NCBI RefSeq assembly: GCF_000014565.1 | Contig: NC_008268.1 | Coordinates: 1,736,001-1,800,000, forward strand | Length of the DNA: 64,000 nucleotides | Source: Rhodococcus jostii RHA1 | Lineage (GTDB): Bacteria > Actinomycetota > Actinomycetes > Mycobacteriales > Mycobacteriaceae | Direction of reading: 5' to 3' | In this document: piece after piece, positions 17,814 to 26,424 of the stretch | How the letters are laid out: each line of letters begins with the position of its first letter | Numbering within the stretch: position 1 is the first letter of the stretch | The notes under the pieces: generated by a model | Told to the model about the DNA's origin: nothing | What the model saw: only the letters and a program-made list of their open reading frames with translations | Databases searched by the model: none | Program-made: the position numbers and the translations under genes

Positions 17814-19174
17814 TACTGCAACGACAGTTTGTGATGTCGATGTTTGTAGTGGCTGGCGCGGGCTCTGGCCTGGCTGGCGCGGCGCCAGTTCGACCAGTGC
17901 CAGACGTGGACGAGGGCGTGTTGGACTGGGCAGGCGACGCGGTTGAACAATCGCCGGATCTCGTTGATTGTCAGAGGTATTAGATCTCGGGTACCGGTTT
18001 CAGATCCCCTTTTTGAGCGCCGCGGCGCAGGATGGTCAGGAAGGCAGCCGCGGCCATCGACAAGGTGATGTGCCGGTACCAGGCCGGGTACCCGCGCACC
18101 TGGTAGTGATCGAGTCCGGTCTCGTTCTTGGTGGTCTGGAAGCACTCCTCGATCGCCCAGCGACTGCCAGCTACCCGGACCAGCTCGGCGGGTTCGGTGT
18201 CGGCGGGGCCATAGCAGATGTAGTAGGCAATCTCGTCGGGGTCGGTGATCGACCGGCGGGCCAGCAGCCAGTGGCCGCTACCCCGTTCGCGCAGTGGCCG
18301 AATGTCGACGACCGCCCAGTCGTAGAGCCTGGGTCCGTGGGCGCCGTCGCCGCAGTTGATCCGCTGCCACGCGGTCGCCGGCAGGTCGGCGATCACGGCG
18401 TGGGCGCGGCGCTGGCGCAACTCCATCGAGATCACCATCTGCGACTTCGGAACGGCGAGAACATGGGCCACACCACGGGATTCGAGCCAGAGCCGGAGCT
18501 TGCCGACCTGCCCGTAGGCCTCGTCGCCGGTAAACCACCCGAACGGCACCCCGGCGTCGAGGGCTCGTTCGATCATCGTTTGCGCCAGTTCGGGTTTCGT
18601 CGCGAAAGCTACCTCGTCGCCGATCCCGGCGGTCCGGCACCGATCGCGGTCCTCGGTCCAGGCCTTCGGAAGATACAACTCGCGATCGATCAGCGCCCGG
18701 CCCCGGTCGGAGGCGTAGGCGAGAAACACCCCGATCTGGCTGTTCTCGATACGTCCGGCCGTGCCGGAATACTGCCGGGCCACCCCGGCCGAGCGGGTGC
18801 CCTTCTTCAAAAATCCTGTCTCGTCGACGATCAACACGCCCTTGTCGGCGTCACCGATCGTCTCGACCACGACCTCACGCACGTCGTCACGAAGCCCCTC
18901 GCAGTCCCAGGAGTAGAAGTTCAGCAGCCGCTGCATGCCCTCCGGGCCCGTATCACCGGCCGCCTCCGCCAGTGTCCATCCGTTCTTACGTTCGACCTCA
19001 CCGAGCAGTCCGCGCACATACGCGGCCATCCGCCGCCGCGACTCCACCCGCGAAAACCGGTGGGCGAACCGCGCACAGAACGCGGTGAACCCCGCTGACC
19101 ACTCCAGCACCTCTGACTGCACCCTAGATCAATTACCACAAAAGTCCCGTCAGTCACAAACTGTCGTTGCAGTA
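17814..19174 (-). mobile_element. complete IS701-family insertion sequence
   Basis: The element is 1,361 bases long and has 21-base perfect inverted ends (17814-17834 and 19154-19174), flanked by the 4-base repeat CTAA at 17810-17813 and 19175-19178. CTAA fits the YTAR target of this family. The left copy of the target uses the last base of the IS5-type element plus its TAA repeat, so this element arrived after the IS5-type one and landed exactly on its edge. Confidence 0.93.
17980..19122 (-). CDS. IS701-family transposase
   Basis: This is a full-length 380-residue DDE transposase. The catalytic aspartates are visible in VLIVDETGFLKKG and WFTGDEAYG, and the glutamate in RWAIEECFQTTKNETGLDHYQVR. 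The frame is intact and occupies nearly all of the element. Nothing suggests inactivation. Confidence 0.93.
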   Translation of the reverse strand: MQSEVLEWSAGFTAFCARFAHRFSRVESRRRMAAYVRGLLGEVERKNGWTLAEAAGDTGPEGMQRLLNFYSWDCEGLRDDVREVVVETIGDADKGVLIVDETGFLKKGTRSAGVARQYSGTAGRIENSQIGVFLAYASDRGRALIDRELYLPKAWTEDRDRCRTAGIGDEVAFATKPELAQTMIERALDAGVPFGWFTGDEAYGQVGKLRLWLESRGVAHVLAVPKSQMVISMELRQRRAHAVIADLPATAWQRINCGDGAHGPRLYDWAVVDIRPLRERGSGHWLLARRSITDPDEIAYYICYGPADTEPAELVRVAGSRWAIEECFQTTKNETGLDHYQVRGYPAWYRHITLSMAAAAFLTILRRGAQKGDLKPVPEI

Positions 19175-19178
19175 CTAA

Positions 19179-19662
19179 GACGCCAGCACTCATCCACCCC
19201 TAATTCGCAAGTGCGCCGAGAAAACTGAGGACTTTGAGGACCCTCACGCAAAGCATGGAGCCCGAGTACTAAAACGATTGACCCAAGGCTCCTGGAGAAC
19301 CGCAAGAGCCCCGGACACGATCGCGCGTCCGGGGCATTTACTGGAAGTTGTTACGTGAGAATACTTTGCGCCCGACCGCGGCCCTGAGGTGGCGGGTGCA
19401 GATCACGTACCGCGAGGCATAGTTACCAGCGGAGCCCGCACCTCAGCACACACACCGCCAGTTGAGGAGCGCTCGCTCATCCAGAGGGCGTAGGTGTCGA
19501 CCCGAGCACTCTTCGGGTGTGAGGCGTGATACGCGATGTCCGGTTGACGAGACCCAGGACAGCATGCATCTTCTGCTGCTTCAGGTCGTAGACGCCGTGA
19601 TCCACCAGGTCCCCTCCGCCCGTGTGCTGGCGCTCACGCAACCCTCCTAAGTTCCCAGTTAG
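19179..19662. other. gene-free remnant sequence between IS701 and the hsdR fragment
   Basis: I find no credible protein or tRNA in these 484 bases. The stretch contains one strong hairpin (19308-19335) and otherwise looks like non-coding or decayed sequence. The missing 5' half of hsdR is not present here. It probably marks a deletion junction. Confidence 0.6.
19308..19335. terminator. GC-rich hairpin, possible terminator
   Basis: A 9-base-pair stem (GCCCCGGAC with GTCCGGGGC) encloses a 10-base loop and is followed by CATTTA. There is no U-run and no intact gene just before it, so it may belong to a lost gene. Confidence 0.4.
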
Positions 19663-21033
19663 GCAGAATTCGACGTGAAGCGCGCGTCGAAGAAGCTGCG
19701 TACCTTCGTGGAGGGCAATGAGCACGCGATCCGCCTCAAAGCCGAGATCATGGTCGATCATTTCCACAGCCAGGTCATCGCCAAGCACAAGCTCGGGGGC
19801 CAGGCACGCTCGATGGTGGTAACCAGCAGCATCTCGCGCTGCATCGAATACTTCCACGCGATCAGCACCTACCTCGCCGACTGCAAGAGCCCTTATAAGG
19901 CGATCGTCGCGTTCTCCGGCGAGCATGAGTACAAGGGCATCAAGGTCACAGAAGTAAGCCTCAACGGTTTTCCTTCCAAGGACATCGCCGACCACATCCA
20001 GGAAGATCCGAACCGAATCCTCGTCGTCGCGGACAAGTTCCAAACCGGCTATGACGAGCCGCTGCTCCACACAATGTACGTCGATAAGACTTTGTCGGGT
20101 GTGAAGGCAGTCCAGACGCTGTCACGACTCAATCGCGCCCATCCGGCAAAGCGCGATGCATTCGTGCTCGATTTCGCTAACGACGCGGAGGGCATCGAGC
20201 GGGCATTCGCACCGTATTACCGAACGACCGTCCTTAGTCAGGAGACGGATCCCAACAAGCTCCACGACCTGGTCTCCGAGCTGAACGGCTTCGCCGTTTA
20301 CACGCAAGAGAGCGTGGACAAATTCGTCAAACTCTACCTCGCGGGTGCCGAACGCGACCAGCTCGACCCAATCCTCGACACCTGCGTGGCCGAGTACCTC
20401 GAGATGCCGGAGGAAGAGGACCAGGTCACCTTCAAGGGCAGCGCGAAGGCCTTCGCGCGGACCTACAACTTCCTCTCTACGGTCATGCCCTTTGGTGTAG
20501 CTGCATGGGAGAAACTATCGATCTTCCTCGACCACCTCGTGCCGAAGCTCCCTGCGCCGCGTGAGGACGACCTATCGGCCGGCATCCTTGAAACCATCGA
20601 CATGGAGTCCTACCGCCTTGAGAAGCGGGAAGTCATGAGGATTGCCCTGGCTGACGAGGAGGGTGCTGTCGAACCCGTGCCAGCCTCGAGCGGGGGTCAC
20701 ATAACCGAGCCGGAGCTAGACCGTCTGTCGGCGATCCTCCAGTCCTTCAACGACCTCTTCGGCAACATACCTTGGACCGACGAAGACCGAGTCCAGCACC
20801 TCATCACCGAAGAGATCCCACGCAAGGTCGCTGAAGATGAGGCCTATCAGAACGCGAAGATGAACAACGACCCGGCAAATGCTCGCGTTGAGCACGACCG
20901 AGCGCTGGCTCGCGTCATGCTCGCACTCGTCTCGGATGATACTGAACTCTTCAAGCAGTTCAGCGACAACGATGGCTTTAAGCGGTGGTTGTCCGACGCG
21001 ACTTTCCGATCGACGTACGGGAAAATCGCCTGA
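19663..21033 (+). pseudogene. C-terminal half of type I restriction subunit HsdR
   Basis: The frame (about 456 residues) matches the second helicase domain and C-terminus of type I restriction endonuclease R subunits. Motifs include IVAFSGEHEY, ADKFQTGYDEPLLHTMYVDK and QTLSRLNRAHP (motif VI), followed by the helical C-terminal region. The nuclease domain and the Walker A/DEAD half are absent: a TAG stop lies at 19660-19662 just before the homology starts, and HsdM and HsdS genes are missing. A GTG at 19675 is in frame but would make only a fragment. The gene is almost certainly dead as a restriction enzyme. Confidence 0.85.
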
Positions 21034-21148
21034 GCCCTCCGCTAGCCCAGGCCTTAAGACCCCAGGCGTGCCGAGAGGGATCGCTGAGTAGTTTTGACCC
21101 TGTGTCCACTCATGGCGTCCACCACCCGAGCAGATGGCAGGTGGTCAC

Positions 21149-21465
21149 CAGCGAGCCCCGTTGCGTTCGGTGGTGCGGGCCTCGGTGCGTTCATAGCGGC
21201 CGGCGCCGATCTGTTCGATGGCTTCGGTTTCGATCAGTTCTTGCATGACCATCCGGACCGATTCACGGATCAGATCCACACCTTCTCCGGCACGGAATGC
21301 GTCGAGTAGCTCGGACAGGGCAGACTGGGATAGGGCCATCGGTGGACCTCTTTCTTCGATGCGTGCTTGGCCGTACACACCGAAGATCCCGCCGATGGCC
21401 CTCTCTACGTCGGAGCCGCGCCGCTCAGTCCCAAACCCCACCACTCCACGGGACGCCTACTGATT
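21149..21465 (-). mobile_element. IS256-family (mutator type) remnant
   Basis: The 5' end of a mutator-type transposase is present: ATG 21339 begins ALSQSALSELLDAFRAG and homology runs to TTERNGAR, then stops near 21,149. The catalytic domain is gone. Upstream, the leader up to about 21,465 includes a GC-rich terminal sequence (GGCGTCCCGTGGAGTGGTGGGG on the minus strand) that looks like the element's end. The other end is missing, so a deletion removed the rest of the element together with neighbouring DNA. Confidence 0.75.
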
Positions 21466-21656
21466 GATAGCGCGGAGGCGAGCTGGCGTGGCTTGCGAAT
21501 ACCGCGAGTGAGATCCATCAGGCGGAACATTTCACCGTCGATAGAGAAGTCGAGCAGTTCCTGTCTACTGATCGAATCGAGACCGTCATTTGTGCGGACT
21601 GCCAAGAATCTCATCGCCTCGCTACGCAGACGTGTATCAAAAATCCGGTGCCACAT
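21462..21656 (-). pseudogene. N-terminal fragment of a probable McrA/HNH-type nuclease gene
   Basis: About 64 residues from ATG 21656 resemble the N-terminal region that precedes nuclease domains in actinobacterial McrA/HNH-like proteins. They show a helical start, a SRQELLDFSIDGEMFRL strand pair and the LTRGIRKPRQL segment followed by ALSI. Homology-like sequence then stops exactly where the IS256-type end begins, so an insertion cut the gene. No nuclease motif is left in the fragment; the assignment rests on this N-terminal pattern from memory and is uncertain. Confidence 0.4.
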
Positions 21657-21719
21657 CGGCGCCCTGAGAGATGTCCGCCATCAACCGTTCCTCCACCTAC
21701 TCAGCCTTCCCGCCACTGG

Positions 21720-23282
21720 TCACAGTGAGTCGTAGAAGGGTCGCAGGATGTCTGCGACTGACTCCTCTTTCATTGCTTTCAGCAACTTGGACTCGATCTG
21801 CCGGATTCGTTCTCGTGTAACACCATAGATCTTTCCGATCTCATCGAGGGTGTACGGATCCGATCCTGTAAGCCCGTACCGGAGTCGGATGACCTGGGCG
21901 TCCCGCTCGGACAGCGGCGAAAGCACCGATTCCAGCGTTTCGTAGAAACGTCTCCGCTCAGCGACTTCTTCTGCAACGACGGCCAGGTCGTCCTCGAAAT
22001 CGAGCCCGTCGTGTTCAGCATTGTCGGTGAGCACATCAAGACTCAGCACCCGTTGGTCGTACTTTTCCAGATCACCGATGTGTTCGATTGTGGTGTCCAG
22101 CGCAGTCGCGAGCTCGCTCGGCGTCGGCTCCCGCCCGGTCTCCTTCGTCAGGCGCGCACGCTCCTTGCCCAGCTGGTCGATCTGCTCGACCATGTGCACC
22201 GGAATTCGAATGACTCTGGACTGGTCGGCCAAGGCACGAGTGATCGCCTGCCGAATCCACCACGTCGCGTAGGTCGAGAACTTGAATCCGGTCTTGTAGT
22301 CGAACTTCTCGACGGCCCTGATCAATCCCAGGTTGCCTTCTTGAACGAGATCGAGAAGATCGAGTCCCCTGCCCTGGTACCGACGAGCGATCGATACGAC
22401 CAACCGCAAGTTCGCCTCGAGGAACCGCCTCTTTGCATGCTGTCCGTCACGACACACCCGATGCAGGTCGCGGTGTCGCTGGTCGGACAACTTTTCGCCG
22501 GCGTCCTCGGCCTCCTTCAGGAGATAAGCCGCATAGAGCCCGGCCTCGATCCGCTCCGCGAGCTCGGATTCGTCTCCCGACACGAGTAGGGAGCGCTTCT
22601 TGATCGACTTCGAATACGCGCGAATCGAATCGACAGTCTCATACTCGTCGACGTCGGTGGCCGCCTCTGCACCCGGATCGCCGTCGTCCAATTCGGGAGG
22701 AAGGGCAGTCTTGCTGTTGCTCGCGTTGTCGACGACACCCGGTTTTGGACGCGGAGCTGCCTGCTTCGACGATCGCGTGGGTTGCGGTGCACCCTCTTGC
22801 TCCGCAGCGCCCTTCTGCTGCAGCCCTGTTTGCGAATGTGCCGCGGGCTTGGGTGCCTGCGGCATTGGAGGACGATACACAGGCTCGACAGGGACTCCAT
22901 CGAGCCCTTCGACCACGCGCTCGACAGGGGAAGCCCGAACGACGACGGTGACGTCGAGCGCCCTGAGCGAACGAGCCAGCTGCTCGAACGCGTCATTCGA
23001 GCCGGCGTAGTAACGCACGGCGTCGGGATGACCAATCTTGCCTCGCCTGTCCGACCACACGTCGAGGTCGAAACCCCGCTCGATGATGTAGACAATTCCA
23101 AACTCGGAAGTTGTTCCGCCCGTGAGCCGTACTTCACCGATCTCCGAAATCGGCAATCGCCGCGGCGCAGTGGCAAATGCCAACGCCACTGACGGCGCGA
23201 GATCTTCCCGTGTTATCCAGACGTACCCGCCATGCAGTAGTACCTGCCCGTCGAAGCCGTCGTACCGATCGACTGTGATCAT
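21720..23282 (-). CDS. sigma-70 factor with an N-terminal PH-like (DUF4429-like) domain
   Basis: This 520-residue protein is a complete group-2-like sigma factor. Region 1.2 is at DSIRAYSKSIKK..., region 2 includes RRFLEANLRLVVSIARRY and ATWWIRQAITRALA, region 3 follows, and region 4 has the VTRERIRQIES helix-turn-helix. In front of these lie about 115 residues that start RYDGFDGQVLL and contain YVWITREDL, plus a proline-rich linker (about 130-190). The same N-terminal domain begins the protein at 31867-33543. Housekeeping sigma factors do not carry this domain. The protein probably redirects RNA polymerase to a dedicated set of promoters in response to what the domain senses (inference). It is the last gene of operon B, 3 bases after its neighbour. 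Confidence 0.88.
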   Translation of the reverse strand: MITVDRYDGFDGQVLLHGGYVWITREDLAPSVALAFATAPRRLPISEIGEVRLTGGTTSEFGIVYIIERGFDLDVWSDRRGKIGHPDAVRYYAGSNDAFEQLARSLRALDVTVVVRASPVERVVEGLDGVPVEPVYRPPMPQAPKPAAHSQTGLQQKGAAEQEGAPQPTRSSKQAAPRPKPGVVDNASNSKTALPPELDDGDPGAEAATDVDEYETVDSIRAYSKSIKKRSLLVSGDESELAERIEAGLYAAYLLKEAEDAGEKLSDQRHRDLHRVCRDGQHAKRRFLEANLRLVVSIARRYQGRGLDLLDLVQEGNLGLIRAVEKFDYKTGFKFSTYATWWIRQAITRALADQSRVIRIPVHMVEQIDQLGKERARLTKETGREPTPSELATALDTTIEHIGDLEKYDQRVLSLDVLTDNAEHDGLDFEDDLAVVAEEVAERRRFYETLESVLSPLSERDAQVIRLRYGLTGSDPYTLDEIGKIYGVTRERIRQIESKLLKAMKEESVADILRPFYDSL

Positions 23283-23285
23283 GAA

Positions 23286-23783
23286 TTACCGCAGCACATC
23301 GCCCTTGGTGGCGCGGGCCTGCACCCGCTCCACTATCCGATCGATCAAGCGCGGCGGAGTCTTCCAACGCATCGCGGCTTTGTCATAGTTCATCGAGTGC
23401 TCGGTGACGATGTCCTTCAACTGCTCCGCGTTCAGCGTCTTCAATCGTGCCCGCAGGCCCGCTTCACCCGATACCTCGAACACCGAGAACGGATCGAGGA
23501 CACCCTTGGAACGCGTGGTCGTGTTACGCGCGGCGGCAGGCTTGGGTGAGGCAGGAGGCGCTTGAATTCCACCGGCGGTGAGTGCCTCACCCAACGCCTT
23601 CGCGAAGCGCGGCGTACGAGCGGCTTCGTCCGCGACCGCCTGGACCATTCGAGCCAGGGCCACCGCAACCTCAGGATGGGCCTTGCCGAGCGTCACCAAC
23701 GACGTCTCCGCATCGGAGGTGACCCGCCGCAGTCGCAGCTCGTCGACCGTCAGGTCTCTCCCGCGTGTCTCTCCTACGCCCAT
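23286..23783 (-). CDS. unknown 165-aa protein downstream of parA
   Basis: I do not recognise a named family. The N-terminal half is helical, the middle (about 75-95) is alanine/proline-rich linker, and the C-terminal 60 residues form a compact basic domain containing LKTLNAEQLKDIVTEHSMNYDKAAMRWKT, which reads like a SAP-like or similar small helical DNA-binding module. The start overlaps the parA stop by 10 bases and the stop is 3 bases before the sigma gene, so all three are tightly coupled. It could act as the DNA-binding partner of the ParA ATPase in place of ParB. Confidence 0.65.
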   Translation of the reverse strand: MGVGETRGRDLTVDELRLRRVTSDAETSLVTLGKAHPEVAVALARMVQAVADEAARTPRFAKALGEALTAGGIQAPPASPKPAAARNTTTRSKGVLDPFSVFEVSGEAGLRARLKTLNAEQLKDIVTEHSMNYDKAAMRWKTPPRLIDRIVERVQARATKGDVLR

Positions 23784-24637
23784 CCCAACCTCACCTTTGC
23801 CGTAGCCATGAAATCCTGTGCCAGATCCCGTAGTGCGGTGAACTGACCTTCCGCTCCGTACTTCTGTCGGAGAGTGCCGAAGTCCGCATACTCTGCAGCC
23901 GCCGCAATCTGATTCGCCTCCGGGATCAGGGATGGAAACACCATCGTGATGTCCCTTCTCCGGTTCAGGTCGTCAACCGTGTTTCGGTGGACCGGCGACG
24001 CCTTCCGGTACTTGGTGATCACCACACCCAGTTCGACGATTGGCCGTCCCCAGCGCTCGCCAAATTGCGCGATCCGTTCCTGAACCGGACCGATCCCGTA
24101 GGTCGACATCACATCGGGGATGGTGGGAATGATGTACGCATCCGCGCAACGTAATCCGTTGAGTGTGATGGTCTCGAGGTTCGGTGGGCAGTCGATCAGT
24201 ACGTAGTCGTATTGATCGATGACGGGCTTCAGTGCGCGCAGGAGGATGCCCGTCGAGTCATTCGACACGAACCCTGCTCCCGCGATCCTTTCCTGCAGAC
24301 CAATCATTTTCAGCGAGGACGGAAGGAGATCCACCGTCCGCACCTTGCGCAACGGCGACACGGCACGCTGGATGATGCTCGATACGTCGAACTCGAAGGC
24401 GCTGCCGCCAGCTGACATCGCCCCCTCGAACAATGCCGCCAAGGTGAGGCTCTGCGAGTCGAGCTCGCCCCAGCGACTCTCCCCAATCATCATCATCGTC
24501 AGGTTGGTCTGAGGGTCGAGGTCGATGAGCAGTACCCGTTGCCCGAACTCGCCGGACAGCATCTCACCGAGGGCAGCCGTGGTCGTAGTCTTCCCCACCC
24601 CACCCTTGAGGTTGATGGTCGCGACCACGTGCGTCAT
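23774..24637 (-). CDS. ParA/Soj-type P-loop ATPase
   Basis: The 287-residue protein has the deviant Walker A NLKGGVGKTTT at the N-terminus, DLDPQTNLT as A', and LIDCPPNLETITLNGL as Walker B. This places it among ParA-family ATPases, which form ATP dimers on DNA and position cargo. ATG 24637 follows GGAAAGG at 7 bases, better than a CTG/ATG-like option 7 codons upstream. It lies between a helicase gene and a small DNA-binding-like protein, and there is no parB and no origin. A role inside the conflict operon therefore seems more likely than plasmid partition. Confidence 0.88.
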   Translation of the reverse strand: MTHVVATINLKGGVGKTTTTAALGEMLSGEFGQRVLLIDLDPQTNLTMMMIGESRWGELDSQSLTLAALFEGAMSAGGSAFEFDVSSIIQRAVSPLRKVRTVDLLPSSLKMIGLQERIAGAGFVSNDSTGILLRALKPVIDQYDYVLIDCPPNLETITLNGLRCADAYIIPTIPDVMSTYGIGPVQERIAQFGERWGRPIVELGVVITKYRKASPVHRNTVDDLNRRRDITMVFPSLIPEANQIAAAAEYADFGTLRQKYGAEGQFTALRDLAQDFMATAKVRLGWA

Positions 24638-24711
24638 GACGGCCCTTTCCTGCTGCAACTTTCAACAATGTACAAACTAGCGTGTGGATCCGACACGGAC
24701 TGGCACCGCGG

Positions 24712-26424
24712 CTACAGCAGGTTCGCCAGCACGTCGGCAACGTCGGGCTTCTCGAGCCGACTCATCGCGGTGGACTCCATCCGGCCGACGTCGACCGCCG
24801 TCAGCGCGAGCGTCGCGGCTACCTCCGTCTGACTCATCGGCCGGTGACCACCTAGCCCGAACCGCAAGATCACGACACCAACTTGGTCCGGTTCGAGCAC
24901 CGACAATCCTGTCAACACGATATCGAGGTCGTCGGCGCGCGGGTTCTCCGCGACTCGGCTCAGGACAGCCCGCAGCTCAGAGCCGGCAGAACCGAGAGTG
25001 ACCGCCGCGGGCTCCACAGAGTCTGCCTCCCCCACCAGTCGCTCAGCAGTTTCCCGATAAACGGCGTCGGACGAATCCACAGACAATCCGTCGAACGACT
25101 CGACCCCACCGAGCCAATCACGGAGAACGTCCGCCGCCTGATCCGCGTCGACGGTGATCAGCTCGGACGCGATACCCGTCAGCTGTTCGAGAAACGTGCC
25201 GTGAGCACCCAATTCCGGGTCCTCCGCACTCCCCTTGGCGAACAGTACGAGGAAGGACGCGTGTCGGCCGTCCTGCTTCGGACGAATGATGCGACCCATC
25301 CGCTGGATCATCTGCCGCCGACTCTTGCTGCTGGCGAGGATGACGCCCACATCAGCTTCCGGAACGTCGACACCTTCGTCCAACACCTTCGGGGCGACCA
25401 AGGCCTTCATTGCCCCGCTCTTGAACGCACCCAGTAGCGTGGTGCGGTCGGTTCGGGACAGGTCACTCGTATACGGCGCCGCAAGCACGCCTTCCTCGAG
25501 AAGCACCTCCGCAGCCGCACGCGACGATTCCTTGGTCTCGGAGAACAGGATGCTGCGTCCGGTCTGTGCCAGCACGCCCCCGAGCTCCCGAACCGTCTCG
25601 AGTTTTCCTGTTGCAGCGGCGAGCAGTGCACGTCGCTGCGAGAACGCACGTAGGTAATTCCTGGCCGCCCACGTGGCGCGATCAGCGCCGCCTTCGCTGA
25701 GTTGCTGTACCTCGCGCATGAATTCGCCGAAGGGTTCCCCCGCGCAGCCGTACTTGTGGATCAGGTTGCCGCGCTCACGCTTCGCCGTTTCGTCGAGCTC
25801 GGAGTAGGCGCCCTGTTCCGCCTCCGAGAAGGGTACGGCAACCAACATCACCCGGACCGGGGCGAGAATGCCATCGCGGTGTCCTCGGTCATAGTCGCAT
25901 CCCGAGATGACAGCCTCGAAGTACGGCAGAAGATGTTGTTCGACGCCGTCATCGGTGCGCTCGAATGTGGCGGTGAGTCCCAACCGTTCGGTGAACTCAT
26001 CGGTGAGTAGACGTGAGAAAGTCAGGGCGCCGTACCGGTGGACCTCGTCCGCGACCAACAATGCCTGACGAGTCGGCGTGGGCGCATTGTGCTGGATCGC
26101 GGATTGCACAGTGCTCACGAGGATGTCGCTGTTCGCAAAACTATCCGACGACCCGGCACCACGACGACCGACACGACGACCCGGCAACGCCTCCCGAATT
26201 GCCCGATGCCACTGGTCGAGGAGGTCTATGCCGGGAACCACCACCAGCACCGACAATCCGCGAGACAGCGCCTCTGCGGCGGCGACGATACCGAGCGTGG
26301 TCTTACCCGTGCCGGTCACCGCTTCGACCACCGCACGGCGACCCGCTGCATTCCACGCATCGAGCGCTTCCTGTTGCCACGCGCGCAGCTCGAGGCGTTC
26401 GGCGGCAACCGTGAATGCCGTCAC
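24712..26424 (-). CDS. SF2 DEAD/DEAH-type helicase with a sigma region 4-like C-terminus
   Basis: This 570-residue protein has a complete SF2 core: LRAWQQEALDAW (Q-like), TGTGKTT Walker A, ADEVH motif II, LTATFER motif III, then KVLDEGVDVPEADVGV and QMIQRMGRIIRP motifs V and VI. It resembles the helicase half of type III/Res-type enzymes but has no nuclease domain. The last ~73 residues (24715-24933) align without gaps to region 4 of the sigma factor encoded downstream. GTG 26424 overlaps the previous stop by 4 bases (GTGA); ATG 26436 is an alternative. Unwinding DNA or RNA while contacting RNA polymerase or promoters is an inference from the fusion. Confidence 0.85.
   Translation of the reverse strand: MTAFTVAAERLELRAWQQEALDAWNAAGRRAVVEAVTGTGKTTLGIVAAAEALSRGLSVLVVVPGIDLLDQWHRAIREALPGRRVGRRGAGSSDSFANSDILVSTVQSAIQHNAPTPTRQALLVADEVHRYGALTFSRLLTDEFTERLGLTATFERTDDGVEQHLLPYFEAVISGCDYDRGHRDGILAPVRVMLVAVPFSEAEQGAYSELDETAKRERGNLIHKYGCAGEPFGEFMREVQQLSEGGADRATWAARNYLRAFSQRRALLAAATGKLETVRELGGVLAQTGRSILFSETKESSRAAAEVLLEEGVLAAPYTSDLSRTDRTTLLGAFKSGAMKALVAPKVLDEGVDVPEADVGVILASSKSRRQMIQRMGRIIRPKQDGRHASFLVLFAKGSAEDPELGAHGTFLEQLTGIASELITVDADQAADVLRDWLGGVESFDGLSVDSSDAVYRETAERLVGEADSVEPAAVTLGSAGSELRAVLSRVAENPRADDLDIVLTGLSVLEPDQVGVVILRFGLGGHRPMSQTEVAATLALTAVDVGRMESTAMSRLEKPDVADVLANLL

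Noticed and set aside
19179..19662. Attachment site or tRNA boundary of a genomic island
   Set aside because: There is a strong hairpin but no tRNA and no matching direct repeat at the far side of the island that I can find by eye.
19663..21033. Functional type I restriction enzyme
   Set aside because: The nuclease and first helicase halves are missing, a stop codon precedes the homology, and there is no hsdM or hsdS.
23774..24637. Plasmid or integrated replicon partition system
   Set aside because: No parB, centromere-like repeats, replication initiator, integrase or conjugation genes are nearby.
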